Assembly (NCBI GenBank): GCA_045564655.1
Contig: JBJLGX010000021.1
Span: forward strand, 1 to 56,624
From: UBA826 sp045564655
Lineage (GTDB): Bacteria; Chloroflexota; Dehalococcoidia; Lucifugimonadales; UBA826
Length of the DNA stretch: 56,624 nucleotides
Reading direction: 5' to 3'
Positions 19,728 through 29,640 of this stretch are shown in pieces; position 1 is the stretch's first letter, and every line of letters begins with the position of its first letter. The position numbers were made by a program, and so were the translations under genes. The notes under the pieces are model-generated. The model had not been told where the DNA came from. It did not search any database and saw only the letters and a program-made list of their open reading frames with translations.

Positions 19728-20681
19728 CTAATGCTTTTTAGGGTCCCTGCCTAAGTGTATTTCACCTCTATCTCGAGAAAGCAAAATTTGTTTTTGCCTT
19801 TCTCTTCTAGATATCTTTTGTTCTTCGGTCAATGAATCATAACAATTTTTACAAGTAACACCTTCTTCATAAAAAGGTGATTCTAGATCATCGTTGGAAA
19901 CAGGAAATTGACATGAAAAACACAACTGATATTTACCCTCTACCAAATCATGCTTTATAGAAACTCTTTGATCAAACACAAAACACTCACCTTCCCACAA
20001 GCTATCTTCTTCAGGAACTTCTTCAAGGTACTTCAAAATCCCGCCTTGTAATTGATAAACATCTTCTATGCCTTTAGATTTAAGATAAGAAGAAGCTTTT
20101 TCACATCGAATCCCACCTGTGCAGTACATTGCTATCTTTTTATCTTCTAGATTTTGATCTATAAATCCTGTTATCCATTCTGGGAATTCAGTAAACGTCT
20201 CAGTCTGAGGATCTATCGCGTTTTTAAAGTGTCCAATCATAGTTTCATATTCATTGCGGGCATCAATTAATATGACATCGTCTCGCTGAACGAAATCATT
20301 CCAATCTTTAGGAGATATATACTCTCCAGTAACAGATTCAGCGTCTACATCAGTTCTACCCATAGTAACAATTTCTTTTTTCTGCTTAATTTTGAGACGT
20401 CTGAAATTGGACATACTACTTTCTGAATATTTCACTTCAAGAGTTTTTACTTCAGGCCATTTCATAATCTCATCAAGAACTACATCAATTGAATCCCGTT
20501 CACCAGTAATAGTTCCATTAAACCCTTCTTCGGCCAGTATTAGAGTTCCAAATATATTATGTTTTTCACAAACATTCTGTAAATCATTTCTTTTATTTGA
20601 AACGTTTTTTAATTTTACAAATTTATATAAAGATGCTATTTGCCATTTATTTTCATTTGTACCAAAGTTTGAGATAGCCAA
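19728..20681 (-). CDS. trhO: tRNA uridine(34) hydroxylase TrhO (rhodanese-like)
   Basis: The 317 residues have the TrhO/YceA layout: an N-terminal ferredoxin-like region with AEEGFNGTITG, a rhodanese domain with the active-site loop YCTGGIRCEKAS (Cys187 catalytic, Cys193 second), and a C-terminal Cys-rich part (CFSC...CKNC) likely to bind zinc. The family makes 5-hydroxyuridine at position 34 of certain tRNAs using O2. The gene lies 18 bases downstream of the GMC oxidoreductase on the same strand and may be co-transcribed with it, though the functions look unrelated. Confidence 0.93.
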   Translation of the reverse strand: MAISNFGTNENKWQIASLYKFVKLKNVSNKRNDLQNVCEKHNIFGTLILAEEGFNGTITGERDSIDVVLDEIMKWPEVKTLEVKYSESSMSNFRRLKIKQKKEIVTMGRTDVDAESVTGEYISPKDWNDFVQRDDVILIDARNEYETMIGHFKNAIDPQTETFTEFPEWITGFIDQNLEDKKIAMYCTGGIRCEKASSYLKSKGIEDVYQLQGGILKYLEEVPEEDSLWEGECFVFDQRVSIKHDLVEGKYQLCFSCQFPVSNDDLESPFYEEGVTCKNCYDSLTEEQKISRRERQKQILLSRDRGEIHLGRDPKKH

Positions 20682-20699
20682 TAAATTTCCTTAATCCAT

Positions 20700-22244
20700 T
20701 CAATCATTTTGAATTAAAAAATCAGACATTCTTTCTCCAATCATCATAGTAGTAACATTGGTATTAGCCCGTATACAATCAGGCATAATTGAAGCATCAA
20801 TAATTCTAATATTATCTAATCCGTGTATGCGTCCTTTTTGATCTACAACGGCCATGTCATCAGTACTTGGGCCCATCTTGCACGTTCCAGATATGTGGTG
20901 CGCAGTCGTTGCATTTCGTAACATCCAATCGTCCAGTGTTTGATCGGTCTCCAGGTTTTCAGGTAATGGTTCAAGAACTTCGTCAACAATATCTACAAAA
21001 GCATCTTCTTTAAATAAGTCTAGGCACTTAAATACACCTTCTCTCATTCTTGATCGGTCAAATGAAGTATCCAAATAATTATAATTTAATAGCGGCTGTA
21101 CGGAAGGATCAGTTGACTGTAACGTAAGGGTTCCTTTACTTTCAGCTGAATACAGTGAAAGCAGTAACCTAAATCCAATCGGATCTAAATTACCCCCAGC
21201 AACCAATCTTTCAGTAGCTAACGCTTGCATAATAACAATCATATCGTTTCTTCTATCTGATCCAGAAGCGGTATATTTTAGAATATGCTGATTTCTTGGA
21301 GAATCTCCGTCAAACTCAATATGCTCTTTAGTTTTAACAGTGATCGGCAATAGTGGATGGTCTCGTAAGTTTTTTCCTATTCCTGGTAATTGATGTATCA
21401 CTTCTATACCTAAATTTTCTAACTGATCAGAAGGGCCTACTCCTGAAATCATTAATAATTGAGGCGAGGCAATTGCACCTCCAGATAAGATTAAGTTTTC
21501 GCAATAAAGCTCAAAGATTTCATCTTTACTCTTAACTTCTACTCCAACAGCCTTTTTCCCTTCAAAAATAATTTTCTGAACTACACTGTCTGCTTTTATT
21601 GTTAAATTCAATCTATCTCGGGACTCAGAAAGATACCCCAGGCTGGTACTCCATCGTATTCCTTTAGTGTTATTCAAAGGAGTTGCGAACAAACCTGTCG
21701 CATCAGGGTTATTGGCATCTTCTGACACTATATAACCTGCTGAAACAACTGATTCTTTAAAAGCTTTTGTTATTGGCACCCACTCGTCTTCTTTATATCG
21801 TCTGACTTGTATAGGTCCGTCTGTTCCATGAAAATCATCACTGAAATCTAAATCTGTTTCTAATTTACGAAAATATGGTAATAATTTTTCGAAACTCCAT
21901 TCCGTATTCCCCAAAGATGCCCAAGTATCATAATCTTCAGGCATTCCTCTAAGGAAAATCTGTCCATTAATTGCAGTGGATCCCCCAGTAACCCTACCTC
22001 TTGGAACTAGCATTGGTTCAGCTAGTGGAGTTGGCTGTCCAAGAAATTTCCAATTATGATCACTAGTCATAACATCTGTACCAGATGCGTATCCAAATTT
22101 TAATTCGTCTGGTAACCTCTCAAAATCGGGATAATCTGGGCCTGCTTCCAATAATAAAATTGATCTGCTCTTATCTTCTGATAATCTACTCGCAACAACA
22201 GCACCCGCAGCACCTGCTCCGATTACTATATAGTCATATATCAT
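20700..22244 (-). CDS. GMC-family FAD-dependent oxidoreductase (choline dehydrogenase-like)
   Basis: The 514 residues show the GMC pattern: FAD dinucleotide motif YIVIGAGAAGAVVASRL at the N-terminus, the GMC signature region GRVTGGSTAINGQIFLRG, and the C-terminal active-site region ATTAHHISGTCKMG followed by DASIMPDCIRANTNVTTMMIGER. The His of HHISG and the Asn of ANTN are the expected catalytic pair. Members oxidise alcohols; which alcohol is used here is not evident. The start codon overlaps the stop of the upstream amidohydrolase (ATGA), so the two are probably coupled and used in one pathway. Confidence 0.92.
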   Translation of the reverse strand: MIYDYIVIGAGAAGAVVASRLSEDKSRSILLLEAGPDYPDFERLPDELKFGYASGTDVMTSDHNWKFLGQPTPLAEPMLVPRGRVTGGSTAINGQIFLRGMPEDYDTWASLGNTEWSFEKLLPYFRKLETDLDFSDDFHGTDGPIQVRRYKEDEWVPITKAFKESVVSAGYIVSEDANNPDATGLFATPLNNTKGIRWSTSLGYLSESRDRLNLTIKADSVVQKIIFEGKKAVGVEVKSKDEIFELYCENLILSGGAIASPQLLMISGVGPSDQLENLGIEVIHQLPGIGKNLRDHPLLPITVKTKEHIEFDGDSPRNQHILKYTASGSDRRNDMIVIMQALATERLVAGGNLDPIGFRLLLSLYSAESKGTLTLQSTDPSVQPLLNYNYLDTSFDRSRMREGVFKCLDLFKEDAFVDIVDEVLEPLPENLETDQTLDDWMLRNATTAHHISGTCKMGPSTDDMAVVDQKGRIHGLDNIRIIDASIMPDCIRANTNVTTMMIGERMSDFLIQND

Positions 22245-23104
22245 ACGCCCTCACTTAAATCTTCGAATATTTTCAATGCGTTATTTAAAAATATATTCTT
22301 TTCTAAATCTTTAGATACATTGGGTATACTTAATCTATCCCAATCATTTATCCAGCGTTCTGGAGTAATAAAAGGATAATCAGACCCAAACAATACCTTA
22401 CCATTAAGTCGTGTAATCGATTCTTCTATAAGATTTTTGGGTATATAGCGAGGCATCCATCCTGAAAGATCAATAAAAACATTAGGTTTATGTAACGCTA
22501 CAGCAATCTGTTCGTCGATCCAAGGCCATCCGGGGTGAGCTAATATAATCTTTAGATCAGGAAAATCTGCCGCAACATCATCCATACCGGGAATCGGAGC
22601 ACTATATTTTAATTTTAATCCGCCTCCACCTGGAGTTCCCGTCCCTGATGCTGCCATTCCTGTATGAAAAAGCACAGGAACAGATAATTCAGAGCATTTT
22701 TCATATAAAGGGTAAATCTTTTCATCATTTGGAAAGAAAGCTTGTTGGACTGGATGTAGTTTCAAGCCTTTAAGCCCTAATTCAAGTACAGCACGTTCCA
22801 ATTCTTCTACGGCTTCTATGCCTTTCCATGGATCTATCGCTGCAAAAGCTATAAATACATCTGGATATTTTTTAACAACACTAGAAATATAATCGTTAGA
22901 GTCAGGAATTTCTCCAGTTGTAGTTTCTGAATCAATTGATAGCAAGAGAGCCATCATGTCTAATTTCCTATACATATTAGCAATAGATTCGATAGTTGCA
23001 TTGCTGTCTTCAACACTAAAATATTTACGCAACGTATTTTCCATATGCGAAGCAGGCAACCCAGGCTGGCGAGGTATGTGAACATGCATGTCAATTGCTT
23101 TCAT
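22241..23104 (-). CDS. Amidohydrolase-2 family hydrolase or decarboxylase
   Basis: The 287 residues form a TIM-barrel metal enzyme of the amidohydrolase_2/ACMSD-like group. Metal-ligand candidates are His7 and His9 (DMHVHIP), the His in VLFHTGM, the His in ILAHPGWPW and the Asp in LFGSDYPF. A buried KGLKLHP motif follows strand 4, as in the group. Members hydrolyse or decarboxylate aromatic or lactone acids. It is the first gene of the minus-strand group with the GMC oxidoreductase, with which it overlaps by 4 bases. Confidence 0.88.
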   Translation of the reverse strand: MKAIDMHVHIPRQPGLPASHMENTLRKYFSVEDSNATIESIANMYRKLDMMALLLSIDSETTTGEIPDSNDYISSVVKKYPDVFIAFAAIDPWKGIEAVEELERAVLELGLKGLKLHPVQQAFFPNDEKIYPLYEKCSELSVPVLFHTGMAASGTGTPGGGGLKLKYSAPIPGMDDVAADFPDLKIILAHPGWPWIDEQIAVALHKPNVFIDLSGWMPRYIPKNLIEESITRLNGKVLFGSDYPFITPERWINDWDRLSIPNVSKDLEKNIFLNNALKIFEDLSEGV

Positions 23105-23195
23105 TTTAAAAAACCTTTATAGTCAATTTCACTCTATAAAATAACAGAGTTTATACCGTATATAAATGTTAAATTACATGATTTGAGGTTCATAA

Positions 23196-24815
23196 ATGCA
23201 AAATAATGCCCACTATTCTAAGTTAACTCCAATATCTCTTTTAGAAAGAAGTACTTACGTATATCCTGATAAACCTGCAGTCAAATATAACGACAGGTCA
23301 TACACGTATAAAGAATTCTCTGACAGGATTAATAACCTAGCAGGAGCATTAAAAGCACAAGGTGTAAAAAAAGGCGAGAAAGTTGCTTTTCTAGTTCCAA
23401 ACATACCTGAAATGCTTGAAGGGCATTTCGCACCATTAAAAATAGGGGCTATTTTAGTAGCCATAAATACTCGGTTATCAGGTCGTGAAATATCCTATAT
23501 ATTGAATCATTCAGAATCTAAAGTACTCGTATTTGATTCGGAATTTGGAGACATAATAGAAAAAATCAAACCTGAACTTCCAAATATTGATTGTTTTGTT
23601 CAGATAATAGATACAGTACCTGAAAATAAAAATATTGAATCTATTGAATATGAAAGTTTTCTTAATAGCTCTCCTGATGGTGATCACTTTGTAGAACTAG
23701 ATTCAGAAGAAGATATCATAACTATTAATTACACTTCTGGTACTACTGGATTACCAAAAGGGGTTCAATATAGCTCTCGTGGAGCCTATATCTCTTCTTT
23801 AGGTAATGTGATGGAATCCGCAATGGATTCAACAACAAATTATTTATGGACACTTCCTATGTTTCATTGCAACGGGTGGACATATCCGTGGGCTGTAACT
23901 GCGGCCGGAGGAACACATGTATGTTTACGTCAAGTCAGAGCTGATGAGATATTTCGTCTAATATCTGAAGAAGTAATTACAAATATGTGTTGTGCCCCAA
24001 CTGTTTTAACAGCTATGTACACGAGTAAATATGCCGAAGGTCAAGATCTAGGTAAAGTAACCGTTATGACTGCCGGAGCACCACCTGCACCAATAGTAAT
24101 TAGAAGCATTGAAGAAATGGGAGCAACAATAATTCATGGCTATGGATTAACTGAGACGTATGGCCCTATGACTGTATGTGCCTATCAACCATCATGGGAA
24201 TCAATGGAAACAGATGATCTTGCAAAAATAAAAGCTAGGCAAGGCGTTCCGTATGTAGCTGCAGGAGATAGCCTGAGAGTAGTAGACGAAAATATGAATG
24301 ATGTCATTCAAGATGGAAAACATATGGGTGAAGTTGTAATGCAAGGCAACATGGTCATGTCAGGATATTTAAATGATAAAGAAGCAACAAAAACCGCTTT
24401 TAAAGGTGGTTGGTTTCATTCCGGAGACTTAGCTGTATGGCATAGCGATGGATATATAGAATTACAAGATAGAGCTAAAGATATCATCATATCTGGTGGT
24501 GAAAATATATCAACACAAGAGGTAGAAAAAGTCCTAATGGAAAATGATGGAGTAGCTGAAGTAAGTGTCATTGGAGTCCCTGACGACAAATGGGGCGAAG
24601 TGCCAAAAGCATTTGTGACAACTCGAGAAGGAATTACTTTAACAGAAGAAGAATTAATCGAATTTGCAAAAGAAAGAATAGCCAGATTTAAAGCTCCAAA
24701 ATATGTGGAATTTGGAGACTTACCCAAAACTTCAACCGGCAAAATACAAAAATACATTTTGCGAGATCGTGAATGGGCAGGAAAAGATAAGCGTATTCAA
24801 GGGTCTAGTATATAA
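23196..24815 (+). CDS. Acyl-CoA synthetase (AMP-forming), tandem copy 1
   Basis: The 539 residues form a ligase of the ANL superfamily that activates a carboxylic acid to acyl-AMP and then acyl-CoA. Visible motifs are the P-loop YTSGTTGLPKGVQ (about 179-191), HGYGLTETYGP (about 314-323), the hinge region ELQDRAKDIIISGGENIS and the C-terminal catalytic lysine in PKTSTGKIQKY. The N-terminus (LTPISLLERSTYVYPDK) resembles the short/medium-chain clade that includes DmdB-type and plant AAE enzymes, so a small branched or medium acid is possible. It is followed after 6 bases by a near-identical paralogue. No signal peptide is present. Confidence 0.93.
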   Translation: MQNNAHYSKLTPISLLERSTYVYPDKPAVKYNDRSYTYKEFSDRINNLAGALKAQGVKKGEKVAFLVPNIPEMLEGHFAPLKIGAILVAINTRLSGREISYILNHSESKVLVFDSEFGDIIEKIKPELPNIDCFVQIIDTVPENKNIESIEYESFLNSSPDGDHFVELDSEEDIITINYTSGTTGLPKGVQYSSRGAYISSLGNVMESAMDSTTNYLWTLPMFHCNGWTYPWAVTAAGGTHVCLRQVRADEIFRLISEEVITNMCCAPTVLTAMYTSKYAEGQDLGKVTVMTAGAPPAPIVIRSIEEMGATIIHGYGLTETYGPMTVCAYQPSWESMETDDLAKIKARQGVPYVAAGDSLRVVDENMNDVIQDGKHMGEVVMQGNMVMSGYLNDKEATKTAFKGGWFHSGDLAVWHSDGYIELQDRAKDIIISGGENISTQEVEKVLMENDGVAEVSVIGVPDDKWGEVPKAFVTTREGITLTEEELIEFAKERIARFKAPKYVEFGDLPKTSTGKIQKYILRDREWAGKDKRIQGSSI

Positions 24816-24821
24816 GTTGAT

Positions 24822-26441
24822 ATGGAAAATAATGCTCACTATTCTAAATTAACTCCAATTTCTTTTTTAGAAAGAAGCACTTCCGTATATCCTAATAAAC
24901 TTGCAGTCAAATACAACGACAGGTCATACACATATAAAGAATTCTCTGACAGGATTAATAACCTGGCAGGAGCATTAAAAGCACAAGGTGTAAAAAAGGG
25001 CGACAAGGTCGCTTTTCTAGTCCCCAATATCCCTGAAATGCTTGAAGGGCATTTCGCACCATTAAAAATAGGGGCTATTTTAGTAGCCATAAATACTCGG
25101 TTATCAGGTCGTGAAATATCCTATATATTGAATCATTCAGAATCTAAAGTACTCGTATTTGATTCGGAATTTGGAGACATAATAGAAAAAATCAAACCTG
25201 AACTTCCAAATATTGATTGTTTTGTTCAGGTAGTTGACACAGAACCTGAAAATAAAAATATTGAATCTATTGAATATGAAAGTTTTCTTAATAGTTCTCC
25301 TGAGGGTAAGCACTTTGTAGAACTAGATTCAGAAGAAGATATCATAACTATTAATTACACTTCTGGTACTACAGGATTACCAAAAGGGGTTCAATATAAC
25401 TCTCGCGGAGCCTACATTTCCTCTTTGGGTAATGTTATCGAGTTATCCATGTCTTCAACAACAAATTATTTATGGACACTTCCTATGTTTCATTGCAATG
25501 GGTGGTCAGGTCCTTGGGCAGTAACTGCTGCAGGCGGAACACATGTATGCCTTCGTCAAGTCAGAGCTGATGAGATATTTCGTCTAATATCTGAAGAAGT
25601 AATTACAAATATGTGTTGTGCCCCAACTGTTTTAACAGCTATGTACACAAGTAAAGATGCAAAGAAACAAGATTTAAGTAAAGTGATTATCATGGTAGGA
25701 GGGGCTCCCCCTGCACCAATAGTAATTAGAAGTATTGAAGAAATGGGAGCAACGATAATTCATGGCTATGGACTAACGGAAACGTACGCTTTGTTTACTT
25801 TATGCAAATATTTACCCTCATGGGACTCAATCGAAACAAAAGAGATTGAAAAAATGAGAGCTCGACAAGGCGTTCCATTTATACCAGCTGGAAACAAGTT
25901 AAGAGTAGTAGACGAAAATATGAATGATGTCATTCAAGATGGAAAACATATGGGTGAAGTCATAATGCGTGGAAACACAGTCATGTCAGGGTATTTAAAT
26001 GATAAAGAGTCAACAGATACTGCTTTTAAAGGTGGATGGTTTCATTCTGGCGATTTAGCCGTATGGTTCAGTGACGGATATATAGAGTTACAAGATAGAG
26101 CTAAAGATATCATCATATCTGGTGGTGAAAATATATCAACACAAGAAGTGGAAAAAGTTTTGATGGAAAATGATGGAGTAGCTGAAGTAAGTGTAATTGG
26201 AGTCCCTGACGATAAATGGGGTGAAGTGCCAAAAGCATTTGTGACAACTCGAGAAGGAATTACTTTAACAGAAGAAGAATTAATCGGATTTGCAAAAGAA
26301 AGAATAGCCAGATTTAAAGCTCCAAAATATGTGGAATTTGGAGACTTACCCAAAACTTCAACCGGCAAAATACAAAAATACATTTTGCGAGATCGTGAAT
26401 GGGCAGGAAAAGATAAGCGTATTCAAGGGTCTAAAATATAG
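24822..26441 (+). CDS. Acyl-CoA synthetase (AMP-forming), tandem copy 2
   Basis: This has the same 539-residue length and motifs as the copy at 23196, including YTSGTTGLPKGVQ, HGYGLTETYAL and PKTSTGKIQKY. The first ~200 and last ~150 residues are almost the same, even at silent positions. Residues about 205-232 and 279-365 differ (for example WSGPW for WTYPW, TETYAL for TETYGP), and these lie in the part that shapes the acyl pocket. This points to duplication with a changed substrate, possibly with gene conversion keeping the ends alike. Its 3' neighbour is an alcohol dehydrogenase after 19 bases, so all three may act in one catabolic route. Confidence 0.93.
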   Translation: MENNAHYSKLTPISFLERSTSVYPNKLAVKYNDRSYTYKEFSDRINNLAGALKAQGVKKGDKVAFLVPNIPEMLEGHFAPLKIGAILVAINTRLSGREISYILNHSESKVLVFDSEFGDIIEKIKPELPNIDCFVQVVDTEPENKNIESIEYESFLNSSPEGKHFVELDSEEDIITINYTSGTTGLPKGVQYNSRGAYISSLGNVIELSMSSTTNYLWTLPMFHCNGWSGPWAVTAAGGTHVCLRQVRADEIFRLISEEVITNMCCAPTVLTAMYTSKDAKKQDLSKVIIMVGGAPPAPIVIRSIEEMGATIIHGYGLTETYALFTLCKYLPSWDSIETKEIEKMRARQGVPFIPAGNKLRVVDENMNDVIQDGKHMGEVIMRGNTVMSGYLNDKESTDTAFKGGWFHSGDLAVWFSDGYIELQDRAKDIIISGGENISTQEVEKVLMENDGVAEVSVIGVPDDKWGEVPKAFVTTREGITLTEEELIGFAKERIARFKAPKYVEFGDLPKTSTGKIQKYILRDREWAGKDKRIQGSKI

Positions 26442-26460
26442 CATTAAAAGGAGTTAAGTG

Positions 26461-27570
26461 ATGCCTAAAGTAAAAGCTTCAGTTTTATATGCACCCCACA
26501 CCCCTATTATTATCAAGGAATTAGATCAAGAAGAACCTAAAAGTGGTGAAGTAAGAATAAAAATGCTTAACGCAGGGGTATGTGCATCTGATCATCACGT
26601 AATAGCAGGTGAAACAAGTTTTGAATTTCCAATTGTTTTGGGACATGAAGGATCAGGTATAGTTGATAAAGTTGGACCAAATGTCAGCTCTATCAGCGAA
26701 GGTGACAAATGCATCCTATCATTTGTTCCTAGCTGTGGATCTTGTAATTCGTGTAGATCCGGACTCGGAAATATTTGTGATACGAACAGATTAACAGGTA
26801 CACGCCAATACGATGGAACCTTTCGCTTAAAAGATGAATCAAATAATGAAATCCATCAATTTGCAAAACTAGGCGTTTTTGCAGAAAAGATTGTGATCCC
26901 TGAAAGTGCTTGTTTTAAAATTGATGATGACTTCCCATCAGATGTAGCATGTCTAATAGGCTGTTCTGTAACTACGGGTGTCGGAGGAGTAATAAATCAA
27001 CCTGATATGTTTCCTGGAGCATCAATAGCAGTATTTGGAGCCGGTGGAGTGGGTTTAAACGCTCTTCTAGGAGCTCAACTTATGAATGCCACCAAAATCA
27101 TTGCTATAGATATAAATGACTCTAAATTAGAGTTTAGTTATAAATTTGGGGCAACGCATACTATAAATTCAAAATCAGAAGATCCTGTTAAAAAAATTAT
27201 GGATATAACAGATGGGCTAGGAGTAGATTTTGTATTTGACACATTTGGAAGTACACAAATAGTTACTCAAATGATGGCTGCACTTAAGAAAGGAGGCACA
27301 GGTGTCATAATTGGTGTCCCTCCAGTGGGAGCAATGGCGGATATAGATCCGCAGGATATGGTAAGAAACCACAAAAAAATAGTTGGCTCTTATTACGGAT
27401 CTGTTTCTCCACACATAACATTTGAAAGAATTATAGATTTCTACAAATCAGGCAAATTAAAAATAGATACAGTTATTGAAAGAGCGTATTCGTTAGATCA
27501 AATAAATGAAGCATATGATGATTTAGTCAGTGGAAAGGATGGACGAGGAGTTATTGCTTTTCCAAAATAA
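26461..27570 (+). CDS. Zinc-dependent alcohol dehydrogenase (MDR family)
   Basis: A GTG at 26458 is possible, but the ATG at 26461 lies 7 bases after AAGGAG and is preferred (369 residues). Catalytic zinc ligands are Cys41 (GVCASDHH) and His62 (VLGHEGSG), with a third cysteine in LIGCSVTTGVG. The structural zinc site is complete: Cys92, 95, 98 and 106 (CGSCNSCRSGLGNIC). The dinucleotide motif is FGAGGVGLNAL. It resembles class III-type and related aldehyde/alcohol dehydrogenases; the substrate is not determined. It probably works with the two acyl-CoA ligases upstream. Transcription ends at the hairpin at 27595-27632. Confidence 0.93.
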   Translation: MPKVKASVLYAPHTPIIIKELDQEEPKSGEVRIKMLNAGVCASDHHVIAGETSFEFPIVLGHEGSGIVDKVGPNVSSISEGDKCILSFVPSCGSCNSCRSGLGNICDTNRLTGTRQYDGTFRLKDESNNEIHQFAKLGVFAEKIVIPESACFKIDDDFPSDVACLIGCSVTTGVGGVINQPDMFPGASIAVFGAGGVGLNALLGAQLMNATKIIAIDINDSKLEFSYKFGATHTINSKSEDPVKKIMDITDGLGVDFVFDTFGSTQIVTQMMAALKKGGTGVIIGVPPVGAMADIDPQDMVRNHKKIVGSYYGSVSPHITFERIIDFYKSGKLKIDTVIERAYSLDQINEAYDDLVSGKDGRGVIAFPK

Positions 27571-27594
27571 TTTATAGATTAAATTCTATATGTA

Positions 27595-27632
27595 AAAAAG
27601 GGCTACCAAATAATAATTTGGTAGCCCTTTTT
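27595..27632. terminator. Strong bidirectional intrinsic terminator
   Basis: A perfect 17-bp stem (left arm AAAAAGGGCTACCAAAT, right arm 27616-27632) closes a 4-base AATA loop. The arms' A- and T-runs supply a U-tract on either strand. It sits between the convergent alcohol dehydrogenase and DppC-like permease genes and can serve both. Confidence 0.93.
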
Positions 27633-27655
27633 ATTAATCATATATATATGATTGT

Positions 27656-28585
27656 CTAGCTAGCTCCAACACCTCTAAGTCTTGGATCTAATTTGTCTCT
27701 TATCGCATCACCAAACATGTTAGCACACAACACTACTACAGTGATTGTTAATCCAGGAACAATAACCAAATGTGGATTGTCGTGCCAGAATGAATTTGCT
27801 CTAGAAAGCAGATTTCCCCATGAAGGTGTTGGAGGTGCAATTCCTATACCTAGATAGCTCAAAGAAGCTTCCAATACAATTGCATTACCAACATTAACAG
27901 CCAACATAACAATCCAAGGAGCCCAAGAGTTAGGCACAATATGTCTAAATATTATCCTCCAGTGACTTGCCCCAATAGCATGCGCAGCATCAATATATTG
28001 TGCTCCTCTCAATGTTAACGCATGAGAGCGCAACAACCTTGAAGCATAAGGAGAAATACCTATAGAAATAGCAAGGATTACCACAGGAAGCGTGAAACCT
28101 AACGCTATCGTTACTGCCATTGAAACAACAATACTTGGGATTGACATAAGTGTGTCTGTAAACCTTTGAATAATAAGGTCAGCAGCCCCACCAAAATAAG
28201 CCCCAATGATACCTAAAATAGCTCCAAATGCAATTCCAACTGTAGGTGAGATTAGCCCAACAAGTAGGGAAACTCTACCTCCATGTAACATACGGGTAAA
28301 AAAATCTCTTCCTATATCGTCTGTACCCAAATAATGAGGAGCAGCCACTCCCAACCATGTACAACAACCTTTACCTGCATCCATAAGGGGCAGAAGGCGT
28401 CCAGAAACTGTTTTATCTCTAGGAAAAGGTGTCCATAATTCTGCACTAAACGCTAATATAGCTATTACGGCTAAAATCGAAATAGCCACAGCAGCTGAAG
28501 GGAACGTTTTAGAGAATCTTTTTACAGAGATCCAAATATCCGAAATATTAATTTTACTTTCTTCTGTTTGTGCGTCAGTAGCCAT
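27656..28585 (-). CDS. ABC transporter permease, DppC/OppC-like
   Basis: The 309-residue inner-membrane permease belongs to peptide/nickel-type importers. It has an N-terminal membrane segment, the typical LGTDDIGRDFFTRMLHGGRVS region, several further membrane segments, and the EAA-type loop IGASHWRIIFRHIVPN that docks the ATPase. AGGAAG precedes the ATG. It is 20 bases downstream of the DppB-like gene, with which it forms the membrane channel. Partner components in the window are the binding protein at 29949 and ATPases at 35887 and 36955. Confidence 0.93.
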   Translation of the reverse strand: MATDAQTEESKINISDIWISVKRFSKTFPSAAVAISILAVIAILAFSAELWTPFPRDKTVSGRLLPLMDAGKGCCTWLGVAAPHYLGTDDIGRDFFTRMLHGGRVSLLVGLISPTVGIAFGAILGIIGAYFGGAADLIIQRFTDTLMSIPSIVVSMAVTIALGFTLPVVILAISIGISPYASRLLRSHALTLRGAQYIDAAHAIGASHWRIIFRHIVPNSWAPWIVMLAVNVGNAIVLEASLSYLGIGIAPPTPSWGNLLSRANSFWHDNPHLVIVPGLTITVVVLCANMFGDAIRDKLDPRLRGVGAS

Positions 28586-28605
28586 TTTTACTTCCTATTT
28601 AAAAA

Positions 28606-29553
28606 CTATTGATATCTTATTCTAGGATCTACAAATGAATATATTAAATCTGTTATAAGAATCCATATAGATAGAATGATAGTAAGCGCTAGAACGATAC
28701 CTATAATCATATCGTAGTCTCTAGCATTTACAGAAACAATTAATTGTCTTCCAAGTCCAGGTAAATTAAATACGTTCTCAATTACAACAACCCCACCTAA
28801 AATATAACTAAAGTGGTATCCACACATAGTTATAACTGGAATTATCGCATTCTGAATAGCATGCTTTATAACAACTTTGGACTCCAGAAGACCTTTAGCT
28901 CGAGCAGTTCTAATATAATCTTGATAAAGTGTCTCAAGCATCATAGAACGCGTAAGTCTACTGATAACTGCCGCAGATGCAATTCCAGCTGAGAAAACAG
29001 GGAACATCATCTGTGTCAAATTCGTTAATGGGTCTTCGTAAATTGCTCTATACAATACTGGAGGAGCCCAATTAAAGTACTGGGAAGCCACCAAGATTAT
29101 AAGCATACCCAACCAGAAAGGCGGAATAGCTAATCCCCCAGCAGTAAGTAATCTTATCACTTGGTCAAGCCAAGATCCTCTCTTAACAGCTGAAATAACT
29201 CCTGCAGGTATAGCAACAGCCAAAGATACAATCATAGATAACACAGCCATAGTAAGAGTAGTTTCAATCTTATCTTTAACTGTTTCACTTACATATCGAT
29301 CTTGAAAGTGCGAATAACCTAAGTTACCTTGTAAAGTTTGTCCAAGCCATTTTCCGTACTGAACAATTATAGGATCATTTAATCCTAATTCTTCTCTAAG
29401 CTTAGCTTTCGTCTCTGCTGTAGCTCCACCTTCAGAGGTCATCGCAGTGACAACGTCTCCAGGTAAAACACGAAGCATAAAGAATACTAAAGTACCCGCA
29501 AGAATAACTGTTGGAGCTACAAGTAACAATCGTCTAATAATGTATCTAAGCAT
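28606..29553 (-). CDS. ABC transporter permease, DppB/OppB-like
   Basis: The 315-residue permease starts MLRYIIRRLLLVAPTVILAG, the standard DppB N-terminus. It has VLPGDVV, a TARAKGLLESKVVIKHA coupling loop and the C-terminal region ending in NLPGLGRQLIVSV. Six membrane segments are expected. It pairs with the DppC-like protein downstream. The 395-base gap upstream holds the binding-protein gene's terminator and an imperfect direct repeat. It is similar along its length to the orphan permease at 47372. Confidence 0.93.
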   Translation of the reverse strand: MLRYIIRRLLLVAPTVILAGTLVFFMLRVLPGDVVTAMTSEGGATAETKAKLREELGLNDPIIVQYGKWLGQTLQGNLGYSHFQDRYVSETVKDKIETTLTMAVLSMIVSLAVAIPAGVISAVKRGSWLDQVIRLLTAGGLAIPPFWLGMLIILVASQYFNWAPPVLYRAIYEDPLTNLTQMMFPVFSAGIASAAVISRLTRSMMLETLYQDYIRTARAKGLLESKVVIKHAIQNAIIPVITMCGYHFSYILGGVVVIENVFNLPGLGRQLIVSVNARDYDMIIGIVLALTIILSIWILITDLIYSFVDPRIRYQ

Positions 29554-29640
29554 ATATGTTCACAACCTTATTGTATAAAATAAGTCTCTCTAGTTAACAA
29601 ATCCTCTAATGATTGCTGTAATGTACCAAACAAATTCAAT

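Noticed and set aside
23105..23195. Operator-like CTCT...AGAG inverted repeat between the amidohydrolase and acyl-CoA ligase genes
   Set aside because: The arms are only four bases in AT-rich sequence, too short to separate from chance.
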